From positions 744,001 to 808,000 of the forward strand of contig JAHEWK010000008.1 in assembly GCA_020740775.1 (NCBI GenBank): a stretch of 64,000 nucleotides of DNA, written 5' to 3'. Source of the DNA: Ilyonectria destructans. Its lineage: Eukaryota > Ascomycota > Sordariomycetes > Hypocreales > Nectriaceae. Made by a program: the position numbers and the translations under genes. Below, piece by piece: positions 34,485-46,300 of this stretch (position 1 is the stretch's first letter; each line of letters starts with the position of its first letter). The notes beneath the pieces were generated by a model. That model did no database searches. It saw only the letters and a program-made list of their open reading frames with translations, and was not told where the DNA came from.

Positions 34485-35552
34485 CTTAAGCTTGAGGGGG
34501 TATTTCATGCGAGCGACCCGTCGTGATGAAGGAGAAGAAGAAGAAAAAAGACTGTAAGGCCGGCCGAGAAACGCGAGGAGGTGGAGCGGGAGCAAAGAAC
34601 AGCCTCCGCTGCGCGCACTCACTGGGTGGGCGGGCTCGCAGAAAAAAAAAGTGGCCGCTATTCACACATGGCGGCGTCTATGCGCACCACCAAGTACATG
34701 CGGATATCGATTCAAGTTGCGACTGTGGAGGGACGACAGAAAATAGAGGGAATTGATACGCTGGATTTACTAATAGAAAATGCACTCGGATTCTATAATC
34801 TGTTCTGCTATTTTCAAACCCGATAGAGCTCATAAATACCCTTGGATATCTCCAAAAACCCAGCTCTGGACTTGGAATTCAGAGTTGCCTGCGAAACGTG
34901 CAGGCGGCGCATAAGCCAATGTACTTCCCTGTGAGAATCGCAATTCCCACGCGTGCGAGTGCCTCTGCGCCCAGAGAAAAGGCGGGAGGCTAAAAAAAAC
35001 ACAACGCCATTGTATCGCCCGCCTCTCGACCCCAGTCATGGCCTTGCAGGCCCACTAGGTATCCACAGCCCCCCATTGGCCACTAAACAGAGGCACCCGT
35101 TAGTGAAGTGGGCGCCCTGTCATGCCTGCGATGCCACTGAGGCTTCGCCTGAACGCAGTGTACTACGTAGTAGTTATAGGGCATGCTAGCTCCAGCGATG
35201 CCCCGCCACTGGCCTGTGGTCAGTGCCTAGGTGGTTGTTGGTCGTCATAGCGAACGCGTGCGAAGCACAACCACCCGGGTCGACTCTCCAACCTTCAACT
35301 CCTTCAACACCACCACCGTGATTCCGCAAACAGTTCCTTCGAGCACCGACCTGCGCCCAATTACCATTATCTCAATCTCGCCTTGTCAGACTTCCATCTT
35401 CCGATCTACAACCACCTTGCTCTCTGCGCCGCAGCCTCCCTCCCCCATCCACTCGGCCCTTCAGTCCACTCCCACGACTCCCCGATCGTCATACCAAGCC
35501 CCAAAGCACCTTGGCAGCTGTCGATGGTCTGCCGCAGGCCCCTTCTTTCATC
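34485..35552. promoter_or_regulatory. Divergent intergenic region, PUS4 / RFTS protein
   Basis: 1.07 kb between divergent starts. The part before 35553 is CA/CT-rich, as in a 5' leader. No gene supported. Confidence 0.5.
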
Positions 35553-38054
35553 ATGACCGGGCGCAGTCGCCGGGCGTCCACGTCCAGCGTCGAGACGGTA
35601 GATGAGAACCAGATCCTCTGGCGCCAGGAAACGTCTGTCCTCAAGTCGGTCCCCAAGCTGAGCGACAGTAACAACTGGCCCATATTCGAGCTCCGAGACA
35701 CCGTTGTCCTCAACAAGGACGGCCATACCGTCGAGAATGCGCTGCATGTCGGCACTAGAGGACCTTTCATCGTCCGTGGGACTCTCATCATCGATGACCC
35801 CTCCCAGAAACAGCATCGTGCGCCCACCGCAGTCCCTCGCGCTATGACGCCCCTCTAACTGATATTCGTAGTCATCATGAGAGTCCGACAATCTGTACCT
35901 ATCGAGGTTCGACAAAGCATATCCTACTCAATAGGCGAGGCAGAAGATGGCCAACCCTTGATCTGGGTTTCTGGCAAGGGCGGCTGGTACGAGATCTTCC
36001 CTTCGCCTACCTACCTCCCCATCTACAACAAGATGTGCGAGGCTGCCATGCTATACTATCGCATCATGGATATCTATAAGACTCAAAAGCCCAAGAAGCC
36101 TAAGAAGGGTAGGCGCCCCGATCCTATGATTGAACTCTCCCATCTATTCCATCAGGTATGTTGCCCCGAGGCCCCTCAGCTCCCAGCGCTGACCCATCCT
36201 CCCAGTACGCTGCCAAGGTTGGCGACGGTTCCACTCTGGATGAAGTCATCGAGCGATGTATGGAGCATGCGCCTTTCTTAATTTCCCAGTTCACTCAAGA
36301 AGACCCGGCTGAGTTCGATTGGAGGCCTACTCTGTTCTATAGGTGGTTGACTAACAAGCATGCGGTATGTTGCCTCTCACTTCGTAAAGGTGTTTCAGGC
36401 CGCTGACCTTGCCTTCACAGGATCTCTTAGCAAAGGCCCACGAGAGACTGGTAAATCCACCAAAACTCCCCCGATCTCCCTCTGCCGAGATCGTTCCTTC
36501 TACAGTCACACAGACCTTACCTTCGAGAACTCGCACTGGTTCCTCTGTCCCTGCCGTTACACGTAACCAACCTCCGCTTCAAGTTGAAGCCAAGACTAGT
36601 ACTCCTAGGGAACGATCAACAAGGTCACATTCAGCTACTCAAAAAGACGATGAAGCTGTGGTTGAAATGAGCCGGCCGCAGCCCGCCAGAGTAAGCTCTG
36701 TTGTCGAGACTCCAGATGTTACCCCTGCTCTTGCCAGTCCTGCCGTCACTAGTCCTGCAGTTGGATCACCAGCTCCTGGGACACCAACTCCGTGGGATGA
36801 TAGCCTAACACCTTTCGAAACCGTTTTGAAAGCTCTCGAGCAAGCGTATAAAATACTCGACAAATCCCGCCAGGGAATGACTGTCCTGAGCACCCTCAAC
36901 AAAATCTACTTTCTCTACAAGTTCCCTAATTATAGAGAGGGCGGAGCAGGGTCACATAAGATTCCCGTGGAGGAGGTCCTTCAATACAACGCCGAGGAGC
37001 TCTTGCAGGCTATTGACGAGGACAAGTACAGCAAGTATGAGATCTACTCATGGCTTCAGGAAGCAACCAAGAGGGAGTTCAAGCCAATTGCCATCAAATC
37101 CTCGGACTTCCCATATCGACTAGTCCCTCGTGGAACGCGTCCCCCCCGCGCACCCAAAATCCCAGAACAACCACCAGCTGTCCAACTCGGCGGTGTTGCT
37201 TCTCAGGGCCTCGACGACGATGTCTCAAGTACCAATTCTGGAGCCTCATCCCGAGCCGGCAAAGGGCCCAGAGGACGCCGGTCCGGAAAGAAGTCAAACC
37301 TTCGCCTGGCCACCGGATCGAAAAAGCGGCTTCACTCTGAACTTGATTACGATTCAGAGTCGGAAGAGTCCGGACCGAAGAAGTCCCATTACTTCGATGA
37401 AATGGATGCCGCAGGGAACGCCAGCTCCCCTGAAGACGAAGATGCCCATCTCTCTGATCAAGAGCCGATCAAGATCCTCATCCGAGCCGACAAGATCCCT
37501 TCTACTGTTCCTCATGGCCCCCATGAAACCTGGACCTGCGAAGAGGAAGACTGCGGCTACGTCGTCCGTAGCGGCGATAAGGAGGAATGCCAGGAGCGCA
37601 TCAGGGATCATTTCAAGGTCCATGAACAGCAAGCAAAGAGGGTCAGCCTCGCCATGTCTGAGAGTCGTGGTCAACTACCCATCAAGTACGCATACTTTCC
37701 CCCTTTTCTCATTCTCGTCGAATTACATTCTCCCCCTCCTCCCCCTTCTACTGCTACTACGACTATCACTACCACCGTCACGAAACCCCCCTCAATTCAA
37801 GACACATCATCATCAAACCCCCCCAGCCACCCGCCAAATTCGACAGTGTCGACACGGCGCAGCTTTCGCTCTCTTGTCGGCCAGTTCCGGAGACCACCTC
37901 GCCCAGTCTCAGATAGAATTGACAAACTAACGCTATGAACAGTCATCTCATCGACAAGCTCAAGAGTATGGGCGAAAAGTCCCAGCGCGACGAGCAGATC
38001 GAGGCCAATGGCACTGTGCTCCCGCAACACATCAAGCGCAACTTGTATGTCTGA
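35553..38054 (+). CDS. RFTS-domain zinc-finger protein (Raf2/DIM-7-like candidate)
   Basis: Exons 35553-35817, 35872-36155, 36206-36364, 36421-37685 and 37943-38054, 694 aa, all phases exact. The N-terminus carries a replication-foci-targeting (RFTS/DNMT1-RFD) domain, roughly residues 25-235: NWPIFELRDTVVLNKDG, IWVSGKGGWYEIFPSPTY, YNKMCEAAMLYYRIMDIY, and LISQFTQEDPAEFDWRPTLF. A Ser/Pro/Thr-rich disordered middle follows, then basic GKGPRGRRSGKKS. Near residue 570 a C-x4-C-x18-H-x3-H zinc-finger-like motif begins CEEEDCGYV. RFTS plus zinc finger without a methyltransferase domain is the layout of fission-yeast Raf2, a subunit of the CLRC H3K9 methylation complex. Orthology is inferred, not shown. 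The last intron (257 nt) is unusually long and open in frame. Confidence 0.8.
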
Positions 38055-38589
38055 GCAGATTTTTCTCCGTGGACTCAACCGGGCCCATTATCTTTCCTTC
38101 TAGCTTTCGGTACTTCTCACTTGGGAAAATGATACCCTGCACTTTTCTCGGCGTTGTTCGGCATGGATAATTTATGATGAAGTGGGCATGACATTAGCTA
38201 AAGCCCGCTGCGGAATGGGTGAAATCAACTGGTCTATGGTCTTGGGCATCGGGCATCTAGGAAGGGCCATACGTGTATATATGAGTGGCTATGAATAGTG
38301 TATGAAAGGGATCAATCAATCACCAATCTTTTTCTCATCCAATGTCCCTGAAGGCAATTGGGCGAAGTTCGTCGCCTCAACCGGGCGTGTAGATGCCATT
38401 CAGTGGGCGCGGTATCAATTTATGAACAGGTAAACCATTAACCTGTGAGATACGACAGAACACCGCAATCTCAGATTCATTTAATTCCTATTGCAAGTCC
38501 CTTTTGGTTAATCCCGTTTCCATTCTACCATACTGTACACCCGATCCTCAAGTCACAAACTCAAATCACAAAATCTCAGATGAAGTGTC
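38055..38589. other. Convergent intergenic region
   Basis: 3' UTRs of the RFTS-domain gene and CBP80. No further feature seen. Confidence 0.5.
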
Positions 38590-41167
38590 CTAGTTCTTCT
38601 CCTCGACATCGGCTGTGACCATCTTATCCTTGGCCGCCTCCAAAGCAAACGCCTCCTCGATGGCGCCCATGCGCTTAAACACGCGCAACCAACGCTGTCC
38701 CCACCGTCGGATCAAGGCCTCGCGGTCGGTAGACCCGTCGCCCTCCTCCATCAGCTCATCCTTGCTGCCACCGGCCCAGCTGACCAAAGCATCGTTCATA
38801 GCGCGGAAAAGGTCCCGGGTGGCCTTGGCCTCCTTGGTCCGAGTCTCTTCGTCGGCGTCCGGGGAGACGAGGAGCTGGCGCGTGCGACCAGTCACCTTGG
38901 CGACGGTGTTTGAGACGAGCTCAAAGATGTAAGACTCAGCGAGGGACTCGCCGCCGTTAGTGCCGTTGGCAGGCGTGCTGGCAACGAGGGCCCAGTCGAC
39001 AACGGAGAAGGGTGTGAGGATAGAGTAGTTGAGGAGCTTCTCAACGATGGAGATGGCAACGCCAGGGTGGGCGTGCCAGTAGGCCATGACGGCAGAGATG
39101 ATCTGGGCTCGGGCAGCCTCGGACGAACTGCCTGCATCGAGGAGTCGGCCCTTGGTGCGGTCGATACAGGCGAGAACGTGGCTCAACGACTTGGAGCCAA
39201 CCCAGCAAACAGCTGTCATGAAAACATCCGTACTAGCAACCACCGGGTCCAGGGCGAGCTCGGTAGCCTGGGTCTGAATGCTGTCAATGATGGCCTGGAA
39301 CTCCTCGTCGGGAGCCTTCCGTCGCAGAAGAGCTCCAATTTCTTGGCCCTCCTTAGAAAATGGGGTATCTGTCTCGTGTCTTAGCTTGGTTTGTTTCATC
39401 GTACCATGCTCAAAAATAGTTACTTACCAGGGTTGCTGAACTTGAAGTCAGGCACATCCTTCTCCTTCTCCGGCCCGACCAAGGGAAGATAAGGCTCGGG
39501 AAGAGTCTTCTGGATTCTCTGTGCGAAACTGAGCCGTACCTCCTTGTCCAAAGCGCCCCGGAGGAACCACTTGCAAGGGTGAAGATCCGGTAGCTGCGTG
39601 TCCTCGGCCCACTCAGCCCACTTCCAAGTGAAGCCAAAGTTGCTAAGATGGTGGGAGAACCAGTCAAGGAAGCGATAGCTCAGCTCCAGGTCCATCCGGG
39701 GGGTGGTTCGATACAGATATCGAATCGCTCTACCCAAGCTAGGAGCGATGGCCGCCGGCGCCAACTTGCAGGCCTCTGTCAGGACAGAGTGGTAGTAGAC
39801 AAGCTTGCACTCGGGGGTGGGCAGCTGGAACAGCTGTGAGAAGACGGTATCAACCGCCACATCCTCGGGCTTCCAGGTAGATCGTCCCTCCGGGATGTTT
39901 CGGAGCTCATCGAAAGGAGTGGCGCGCTTGACAAAGGTTCCTTCAGCAAAATAGCAATCAAGGTCCATCAAGTACCGGGCAGTGACGTTTCGGTTGAAGT
40001 TCATAATGTTGATAGTGTCAATGAGGCCATCCCTGATCAGGGACGCCGCAACGTTTGTGACCGCAGGGACGGAAGGGACTTCCTGGTCTGAGTAGACAGA
40101 CAAGTAAATCTCAGGGAACAGCGGGCGAGTCCCAGCCACAACAGTAGCCGGGATAGCAATTGCCGGGAGGGCGTGCTTCGGGGCATTGGCAAGCTTGTCC
40201 TGGGCTTCAATGTCCTCCAATGGCATCTGCCAAGGTCGCGGCAGGCATGCAAGCTCCCAGTTGTTGGCGGCCTCGGCCTGCAGCTGCTTCTGGAGGAGCA
40301 TGCACACACTGAGAGAGACTCCAGGGCTCTCCGCCTTGCCTTCGGGGTGATAGGGGTCGACCAGGGCTTGGAGCGCATGCGGTTCGGACGCGATGATATC
40401 GGTCTTGTCCATCAGGTCCGCGGCCTTTTGTTGAAATGTCCCAGGCGCCGAGACCATGATGTAGGGAATGGTAAGGAGAATGATCTTAACGAGCTCCGTT
40501 CCAATGGTCTAAAATGGTCAGCCCAGTATTCAATCAGCCCTTCCTCGCATGACTTACATCATCAGAGCTAGCCGTCTGGAGGTCGGCGGCGCGACTGAAG
40601 AGCTCCTCCAGGACCGGGAACAGACCGTCGCCCTCCATGCAAGCTTGCAAACAAGCCAAAAACTTGAGATAGAGCTTCGCGTCCCGCCACTCGCCCTGGC
40701 TGATCTTGAATTCGGTCGCCTGGGCCAGCTTTGCCAAGACCTCGTCAATGAGCTCGGGCTTCAGGGTGTTGATGACGAGAAAAACGGCGGCCACGAAAGG
40801 GGTCTTCAGGGGTTGCTCCAGAGCCAGCTGCATAGACAGGTCAAGGAAGGTGTTCCGCAGGTTTTCATCCTCGTAGTTGTCGGCCACCATGTGGGCGATC
40901 GACTGGACTTCCTCGTTCCATCGTCGCAGGGGAGAGTCGGCAATGCTAAGGAGCTGTCGGCGGACTCGCACTGGCAGGGGCGCGGAGTCTACTCGCCTTC
41001 GCTGGTGGCGGCGATCGTAGTGGTCATCGTCATCTGGAGACGAAATCATGTTAGTACACGACGCGCAACTTCTCCCCAGCGACGACGCTGCAAGGGACAG
41101 GCTCACCTCGATATCTCCTCTTGCGGTTGTGGTAGCCGCCTGACTGTCGCCTATCGTAGTCTGCCAT
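38590..41167 (-). CDS. CBP80, nuclear cap-binding complex large subunit
   Basis: Large MIF4G-repeat subunit (NCBP1/Cbc1) that binds capped RNA with CBP20 and links capping to splicing, export and decay. Exons: complement of 38590-39368, 39428-40508, 40558-41033 and 41107-41167, 798 aa. The basic N-terminus (NRKRRYRDDDDHYDRRHQRR) resembles a nuclear localisation signal. The first MIF4G-like domain has FVAAVFLVINTLKPELIDEV and EWRDAKLYLKFLACLQACM. The second contains CYFAEGTFVKRATPFDELRN, HSVLTEACKLAPAAIAPSLG, YRFLDWFSHHLSNFGFTW and KEVRLSFAQRIQ. The C-terminal domain has CIDRTKGRLLDAG and MAYWHAHPGVAISIVEKLLN. Length and order match fungal orthologues (yeast 861 aa). Confidence 0.96.
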
Positions 41168-42372
41168 ACTGCGCGCTTCGGATATCCTGGTGCGATGATG
41201 TGTAGAGTCGTCAATGGATGCTCTGCGCAAGCGCACGTCAAGGTTGTCAGGGTCGAGGCTGCGAACCTAGTGAAGCTCGCGAAAAGGTGCCTACCTGCAT
41301 AAGCTGTAGCGACTCACTAGCGCGTAGTTGACATGCATGTCTTGCTGCCTGAGGCAGAAAGGCAGCAACACGAAAACGAACCACTTCTCTGCCGAGGACC
41401 AACAGGTCACTGCCGGCGGTAGGACATGGTGTTGCAAATTCACACCTTCAAAAACCTCTCACAAGTCGGATTCTTCAACATGGCAGTTTCCATAATATAA
41501 GATTCATAGGATAGTTTATCAACCCATTCTTGAAACATGCATAAAACTACCTGGTGCGTCAATGTCCCCGTCATTCTTTTTGCCCTTCAAACAGGTGAAT
41601 AGCCAGACCCGTTCCCATTTTTATCTTCGTAGACCATTCGACGGGAGTAGAAGCCGAAATCTTTCTTCAGAAAAAGTGCCACAAGACCGTCCATGGCCAA
41701 CTTCAATTGATAACTTCATCGTGGCATCTCAAACAATATCGGTGCCGGGCTGTATCCTCCACGAGCCAATGCGGGCTGAGCCTTTCACATCTCCAGCGCC
41801 TCCAACGTGTCTCAACATGAGAACCTGCAAGCAACCATGGCAATTTCAAAACGCGGTCCAAATGAAGAAGGCAATCTCCATCATTCCCAGGCCTTCCATG
41901 GCAGCGACTTGGCTCTCATGAGACGTGAATAACGAAAAGCACCAGCCATCATCCGTCATGCATCGAAACGTGGTCTAAAAACGTGATTCCCTGTGATATG
42001 CATCAATGCGACCCTCCCTCATGGTGGCAAACCTCAAGCACACCAGAAAGCGAGTTCATAGGGAGCACACAAAACGCCCAATCCCCTTCCCTGCCGGGAA
42101 AGACTCCAACGCTCCCCAGAACATACAAGTCTTCTCGTCTGGCCGTCGGCGTCTAGCATGCCGTACTTTCTTCAAAGTCCGACGCCGTCAGCTTCGGGAC
42201 TATATTGCGCCTACCCGTCCCCTGACCCGGCTTGGCTTGGGCCATTGCTTCCATCCACTCACATTCAGCTCAGTGCTGGGAATGGATGGCGCAGGTCTCT
42301 TCCAGAGCCGCGGAGAGCCTTAAGGGGGCGGCAACATGATGCTCAACAACCCCCATCTCGACACGGGCGGTC
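41168..42372. other. Intergenic between two minus-strand genes
   Basis: Promoter of CBP80 (at 41168 and up) and the presumed 3' UTR of GSK3. Short frames only. Confidence 0.5.
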
Positions 42373-43850
42373 TCAATCGAGTTTTGCTATCATCTCCTGC
42401 TTCGATAAAGGCGTGAAGTGATCAATGTCCAGACCTTGGGATAGGAGAATAGGGCGAATGTGCGCGGGCACCAGCTTATGGTTCAGGTTCGGTGCAATGG
42501 AAAGTTCTAATGTCAGACGTTAGCTTTCCGTACATGCATCTCACCATAAAGAGGGGTTTTTCTTACCATGTCGGGTGAAGTCGAACAGAGTGGGCATCTC
42601 CCGGAGCTGGCCAGTGCCGTGTCTCGAGTCAGGCAGCTTTGTGCTAGGGTCTCGGAGCTCGTCGAAGAAAGGATGGACCATGGCGTCAACAGCAGCCTGC
42701 CTCTCCGTGGGAGTGTACTCAAGCAGACGGGCAATGAGGTCGATGGCGTTCGCATCAGCCTTGCGGAAGACCTTGCCGAAGGGGTGGGGCTTGATTTGAG
42801 GGAACTTGTGCTCCATGTAGTTGGGGTTCATAGTTCGGATCTGTTCTCGAGTAGGCGTTCCCAGGACCTTGATGATCTCCACTAGTTGGTCGATGCCGGA
42901 CTCGCCAGGGAAGAGCGGTTGACCGAGCATGAGCTCAGCCATGACGCAACCTGTCGACCACACATCTGGATAATCGTTAGCTTGCAAACGGCCGAATGGG
43001 AATCACCACTGATATCCTTACCAATCTTGGTGGTGTAGTTGGTGGCACCGAAAATCAACTCGGGAGCACGGTAGTACCGGGAGCAAATGTATGACACATT
43101 GGGCTCGTTCTCCACCAGAATCTTTGCGCTACCGAAATCACAGAGCTTGAGGATGCCACTGTTGGGGTCGAGGAGGAGGTTCTGGGGCTTGATATCTCGA
43201 TGGCAGATGCCTTGGGAGTGGATGTACGCCAGAGCCCTGAACAGCTGGTAGATGTACAGCTTAACCTCGAGGATCGGCATGGTCGTCTTCATCTTGTTGA
43301 AGAATCGGGAGGCACGGTAGACAGTCTCTGGAACGAACTCCTGGACCAGGTTGAGGTAGACTTCATCTTTCTGGGGGATGGTTAGCACGAGTCGGTTGGG
43401 TCACTGAGGGGGAGTCTCACGCGTTCACCGTTGGAGTAGTAAAAGGCCTTGAGCTGGACAATGTTGGGGTGTCGGACAATGCGCATTATCTGAAGTTCAC
43501 GGTTCTACAAGGCTCATTAGACTAAAGGCCGTGGACAGCAAGTGATGCGATGGAAAAATACCTTGAATCTCTTGTCCTGAAGAACACGCTTGATGGCGGC
43601 GTCTTCCCCTGAAGGGGACAGTTTGGTCTGGAAGACAACGCCGAAGGAGCCGTTTCCGACAATTTTGCACTGTGTGTATTGAAGATCCCGGGTTTCGCCA
43701 GTTACGCCATCTTGGACTTTCTCGCGGATCACCTCTGTGCATTGTGTCAGTTCCGCAAGCCGACCACGATGGCGGTTTGGGGGAATGGAATGTCATCGAC
43801 TTACCTCCCATCCTCAGGCTATTGAACGCATTTGGCCGGTGAGCCGACAT
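42373..43850 (-). CDS. Glycogen synthase kinase 3 (GSK3/shaggy)
   Basis: CMGC-family Ser/Thr kinase. Exons: complement of 42373-42506, 42567-42965, 43022-43370, 43421-43504, 43562-43734 and 43805-43850, 394 aa; every phase closes. Motifs: glycine loop GNGSFGVVF, catalytic Lys in [20 protein letters not shown], magnesium loop DFGSAK, and activation segment [17 protein letters not shown] with the GSK3 regulatory Tyr. Also [35 protein letters not shown] and, near the C-terminus, [19 protein letters not shown] use [16 protein letters not shown] as start because it fits fungal GSK3 N-termini. An in-frame ATG at 43871 (MDHIAST) would add 7 residues. The upstream region is exceptionally long. Confidence 0.97.
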
Positions 43851-46300
43851 TGTGGAAGCAATGTGGTCCAAATCAAAGCGCGCGCGCTACTGGTGCTGAA
43901 GGCAAGGTGCCTGGGTTTTCAACAGGTGAGGGGAATTAATGTACTGATTCTTGCCGAAGCCGTATTGGGCAACCGAACTGGACCAATGAGGGTTTGGATT
44001 GAATCGAAGCCGACGGCGCGGGCGAGGGTCTTGGTGTGATGGTTTGTCGAGGCAGAGCTAGACTCGAGCGCACGACGGTGGCTGCAGCAGAGCGGGCTGA
44101 AGTGTCGATGGGCGAGGCGAGGTCGAGGTCGACGGGTTTACACGGCACCGCGTGAGCGAAGTCGTGAATTTATGGGTGTAGTGTCGAGGAGAGAAACTCC
44201 AACCCAGAGATGGCGGTTGGAGTGTTTTGGTAGGCAGCGTGGACTAGAGGTGGTGAGTCGAGTCGAGGGTAAACGGCGACGCGCAGACAAAGGCCTAGGG
44301 TATCTGGGGAAACAAAGAGAAAAACGAGGGGGGAATTGGTGGTGTTTTCCGTGGCACGGGACAGGCTGGAGGGGGGGCGGGGCGGAGGGGGAAGGGAGGG
44401 GAGGGGAGGGAACGGTGGGCGAGAGAAAGTGGGCAGGGGACGGGGTATAAAAAGATGCTGGCAACGAAAAAAAAGACGCCGGGACGGGTCCAAGATGGAG
44501 GTACTATTATGTGGTGGTGGCGACGCAGGTGAGGGCCAGGACTTGCGAGGGCGAGGGCGAGGGAGCGGAAGCGGGAGAGGGACAGTGAGAGCAGTGAGAG
44601 GGCGAGGGGCGTGTGGCAGGATGCGCTATTCCTCTGCATGCATCAAGCAGCATGAGTTGAGTTTTTTTTTTGCTCGCTCTGGCAGTCTTCCCTAGAAAGG
44701 TCGGGCAACGATGCCAGGTACATGCATGCGAGAGGCAGCCGTCGCTGTAGGTCTTGGGTGTCCGTGTCCAGAGTGCAGCACGATGGAAAGACGGAGGAGA
44801 GCTCCATAGGACAGAGGCCAAAGACGACGAGCTGGACGAGCTGGGCAAGCTGGGTGAGGGCGGGGGCAGGGCAGGTAGGTGTGTGTTATAGGAGGTGTGT
44901 CATGTAGCGGGCACGGAGGCTGGCACCAGGCGGGTCTGGAGGGCGGGGTGCTTGATGGAGCACGCTCGTGACAGCCCAGCGACAGAGGCGAGCAGGAGGA
45001 GGAAGAGCAGGCCGTGATTTGGGATTGGAATTTAGGTATTAGGGATAGATGGGGGCGAGGGTAGATGGAAAACGATGACGATGGCAAGGCCGGAGCATCT
45101 CGAGATGGACAGAGAACAAGAGAGACGGAGAGAGACTCACTGTAGGTAGACTGACGAGGGGCCGGCGACAATGACGACGGTGGTGGTCAGTGGTTGGTGG
45201 TGGACTGGTAGTCACGGTGGTGACTTTTTGCAGCCTCGACGCAGCGGCTAGCGAACGATGGCGGAAGTGATGCCGGGAGGTAGACGACGACCCAGACTGA
45301 CGGACAAGGGGGAGCCGTACTGAGGGGACGTATGAGGGGACGTAGTAGGGAGGAGTACGTAGTATGTAGAGTACGTAGTCCGTCGAGGCACAGAGACAGA
45401 CTGCAAGGCAGGGTAGGGTGCTTTCGCTAGGCGTGCGTTGCTGTGCGTGCTTCTGCTGTGCTCTGTTGTGCGTGTTGGAGGCGGCGGCAGTGGTGGTGCA
45501 GCGGCGAGCAGGGGGACACACGAAAGCGTGTCTTTTTGGGAGGAGGGGACGGGCCGCAGGCACGGTGAGGCTCTCGCCCTTTGTGAGTTAGGTTGGCTAG
45601 GTTTGCGGGACGACGCTGCCAGGCTCGGAGGGCGGCTGAGACGGAGGCGGCGACGGGACACGGAGGACGGTTGGAATCGATACGGCTGCGGATGCGAATG
45701 CGCAGGCAGTGTAGGCTTGGGCCGGGGAGCTGAAGAATCGAGGCCGCAGGTCGGGAGACTGGCCAGCGACAGAGAAATGATGGAGGTGATGGTGGAGGAG
45801 GAATGCTTGACGTGCGGCGGAATGAGCTGAGCTGGGCTGGCCCGGCTGGGCTGGACTGTGGACTGGTGGACTGTGTGGGCTTGTGTGGGCTTGACTTGGG
45901 TCGACTTGGGTTGACTGGGGCTCTAGGCTCTAGGCTCTCGGCGCGCCTGGGCTCCTGGGGCTACTTTGGGCTTGGACTAGAGGCCGCGGAACCTGGGATG
46001 ACACCCAAAAACAGCGGCGCCAGGCGGTACTGGTTCAAATGGCACCTGGCCCGTGACCAGCGAGAGGCCCTGGACGAGGAGCACGGGGATTGTGATGCGG
46101 GGCACTCTTTTTAGTCGACTTGGAGTGACGGCATGGGCATGGATGGCCATGGCCTGTGGATGTGAGCAAGGGCACTGTGGGCATGGTCTGGGAGCCACGG
46201 AGCATGGGCATGGGCAGACGTCAATGAGCAACCTAACGCCAAACCGACGACGCTTCTGTTAGCTCCGGCCACTCAGTCGCTGGCTGGTATTCAAGCGCAG
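43851..46300. promoter_or_regulatory. GSK3 upstream region, strand-biased (CT-rich on the coding strand)
   Basis: Immediately upstream of GSK3. Much of it is purine- or G-rich on the plus strand, hence pyrimidine-rich on the gene's strand, as in fungal promoters and long 5' leaders. Minus-strand frames here translate to Pro/Ser/His-rich low-complexity sequence without family motifs. A TACA/GTGAGT site near 45140 (minus strand) could be a 5'-UTR intron donor, which is speculative. No gene supported. Confidence 0.5.
44371..44412 (+). repeat. G-rich tract
   Basis: Runs of three to seven G separated by C, A or AA, including GGAGGGGAGGGGAGGG. Multiple G-runs within 40 bp could form a G-quadruplex in the GSK3 upstream region. 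Structure is inferred from sequence only. Confidence 0.6.

Noticed and set aside
34485..34622. Longer PUS4 N-terminus (frame from 34622)
   Set aside because: Ser/Leu/Arg-rich leader-like translation precedes the conserved MATDLVRDGVFAINKP block; no support for use, though a mitochondrial presequence cannot be excluded.
43851..43871. Upstream in-frame ATG for GSK3 (MDHIAST)
   Set aside because: Fungal GSK3 N-termini fit the second Met (MSAHRPNAF) better; kept only as an alternative.
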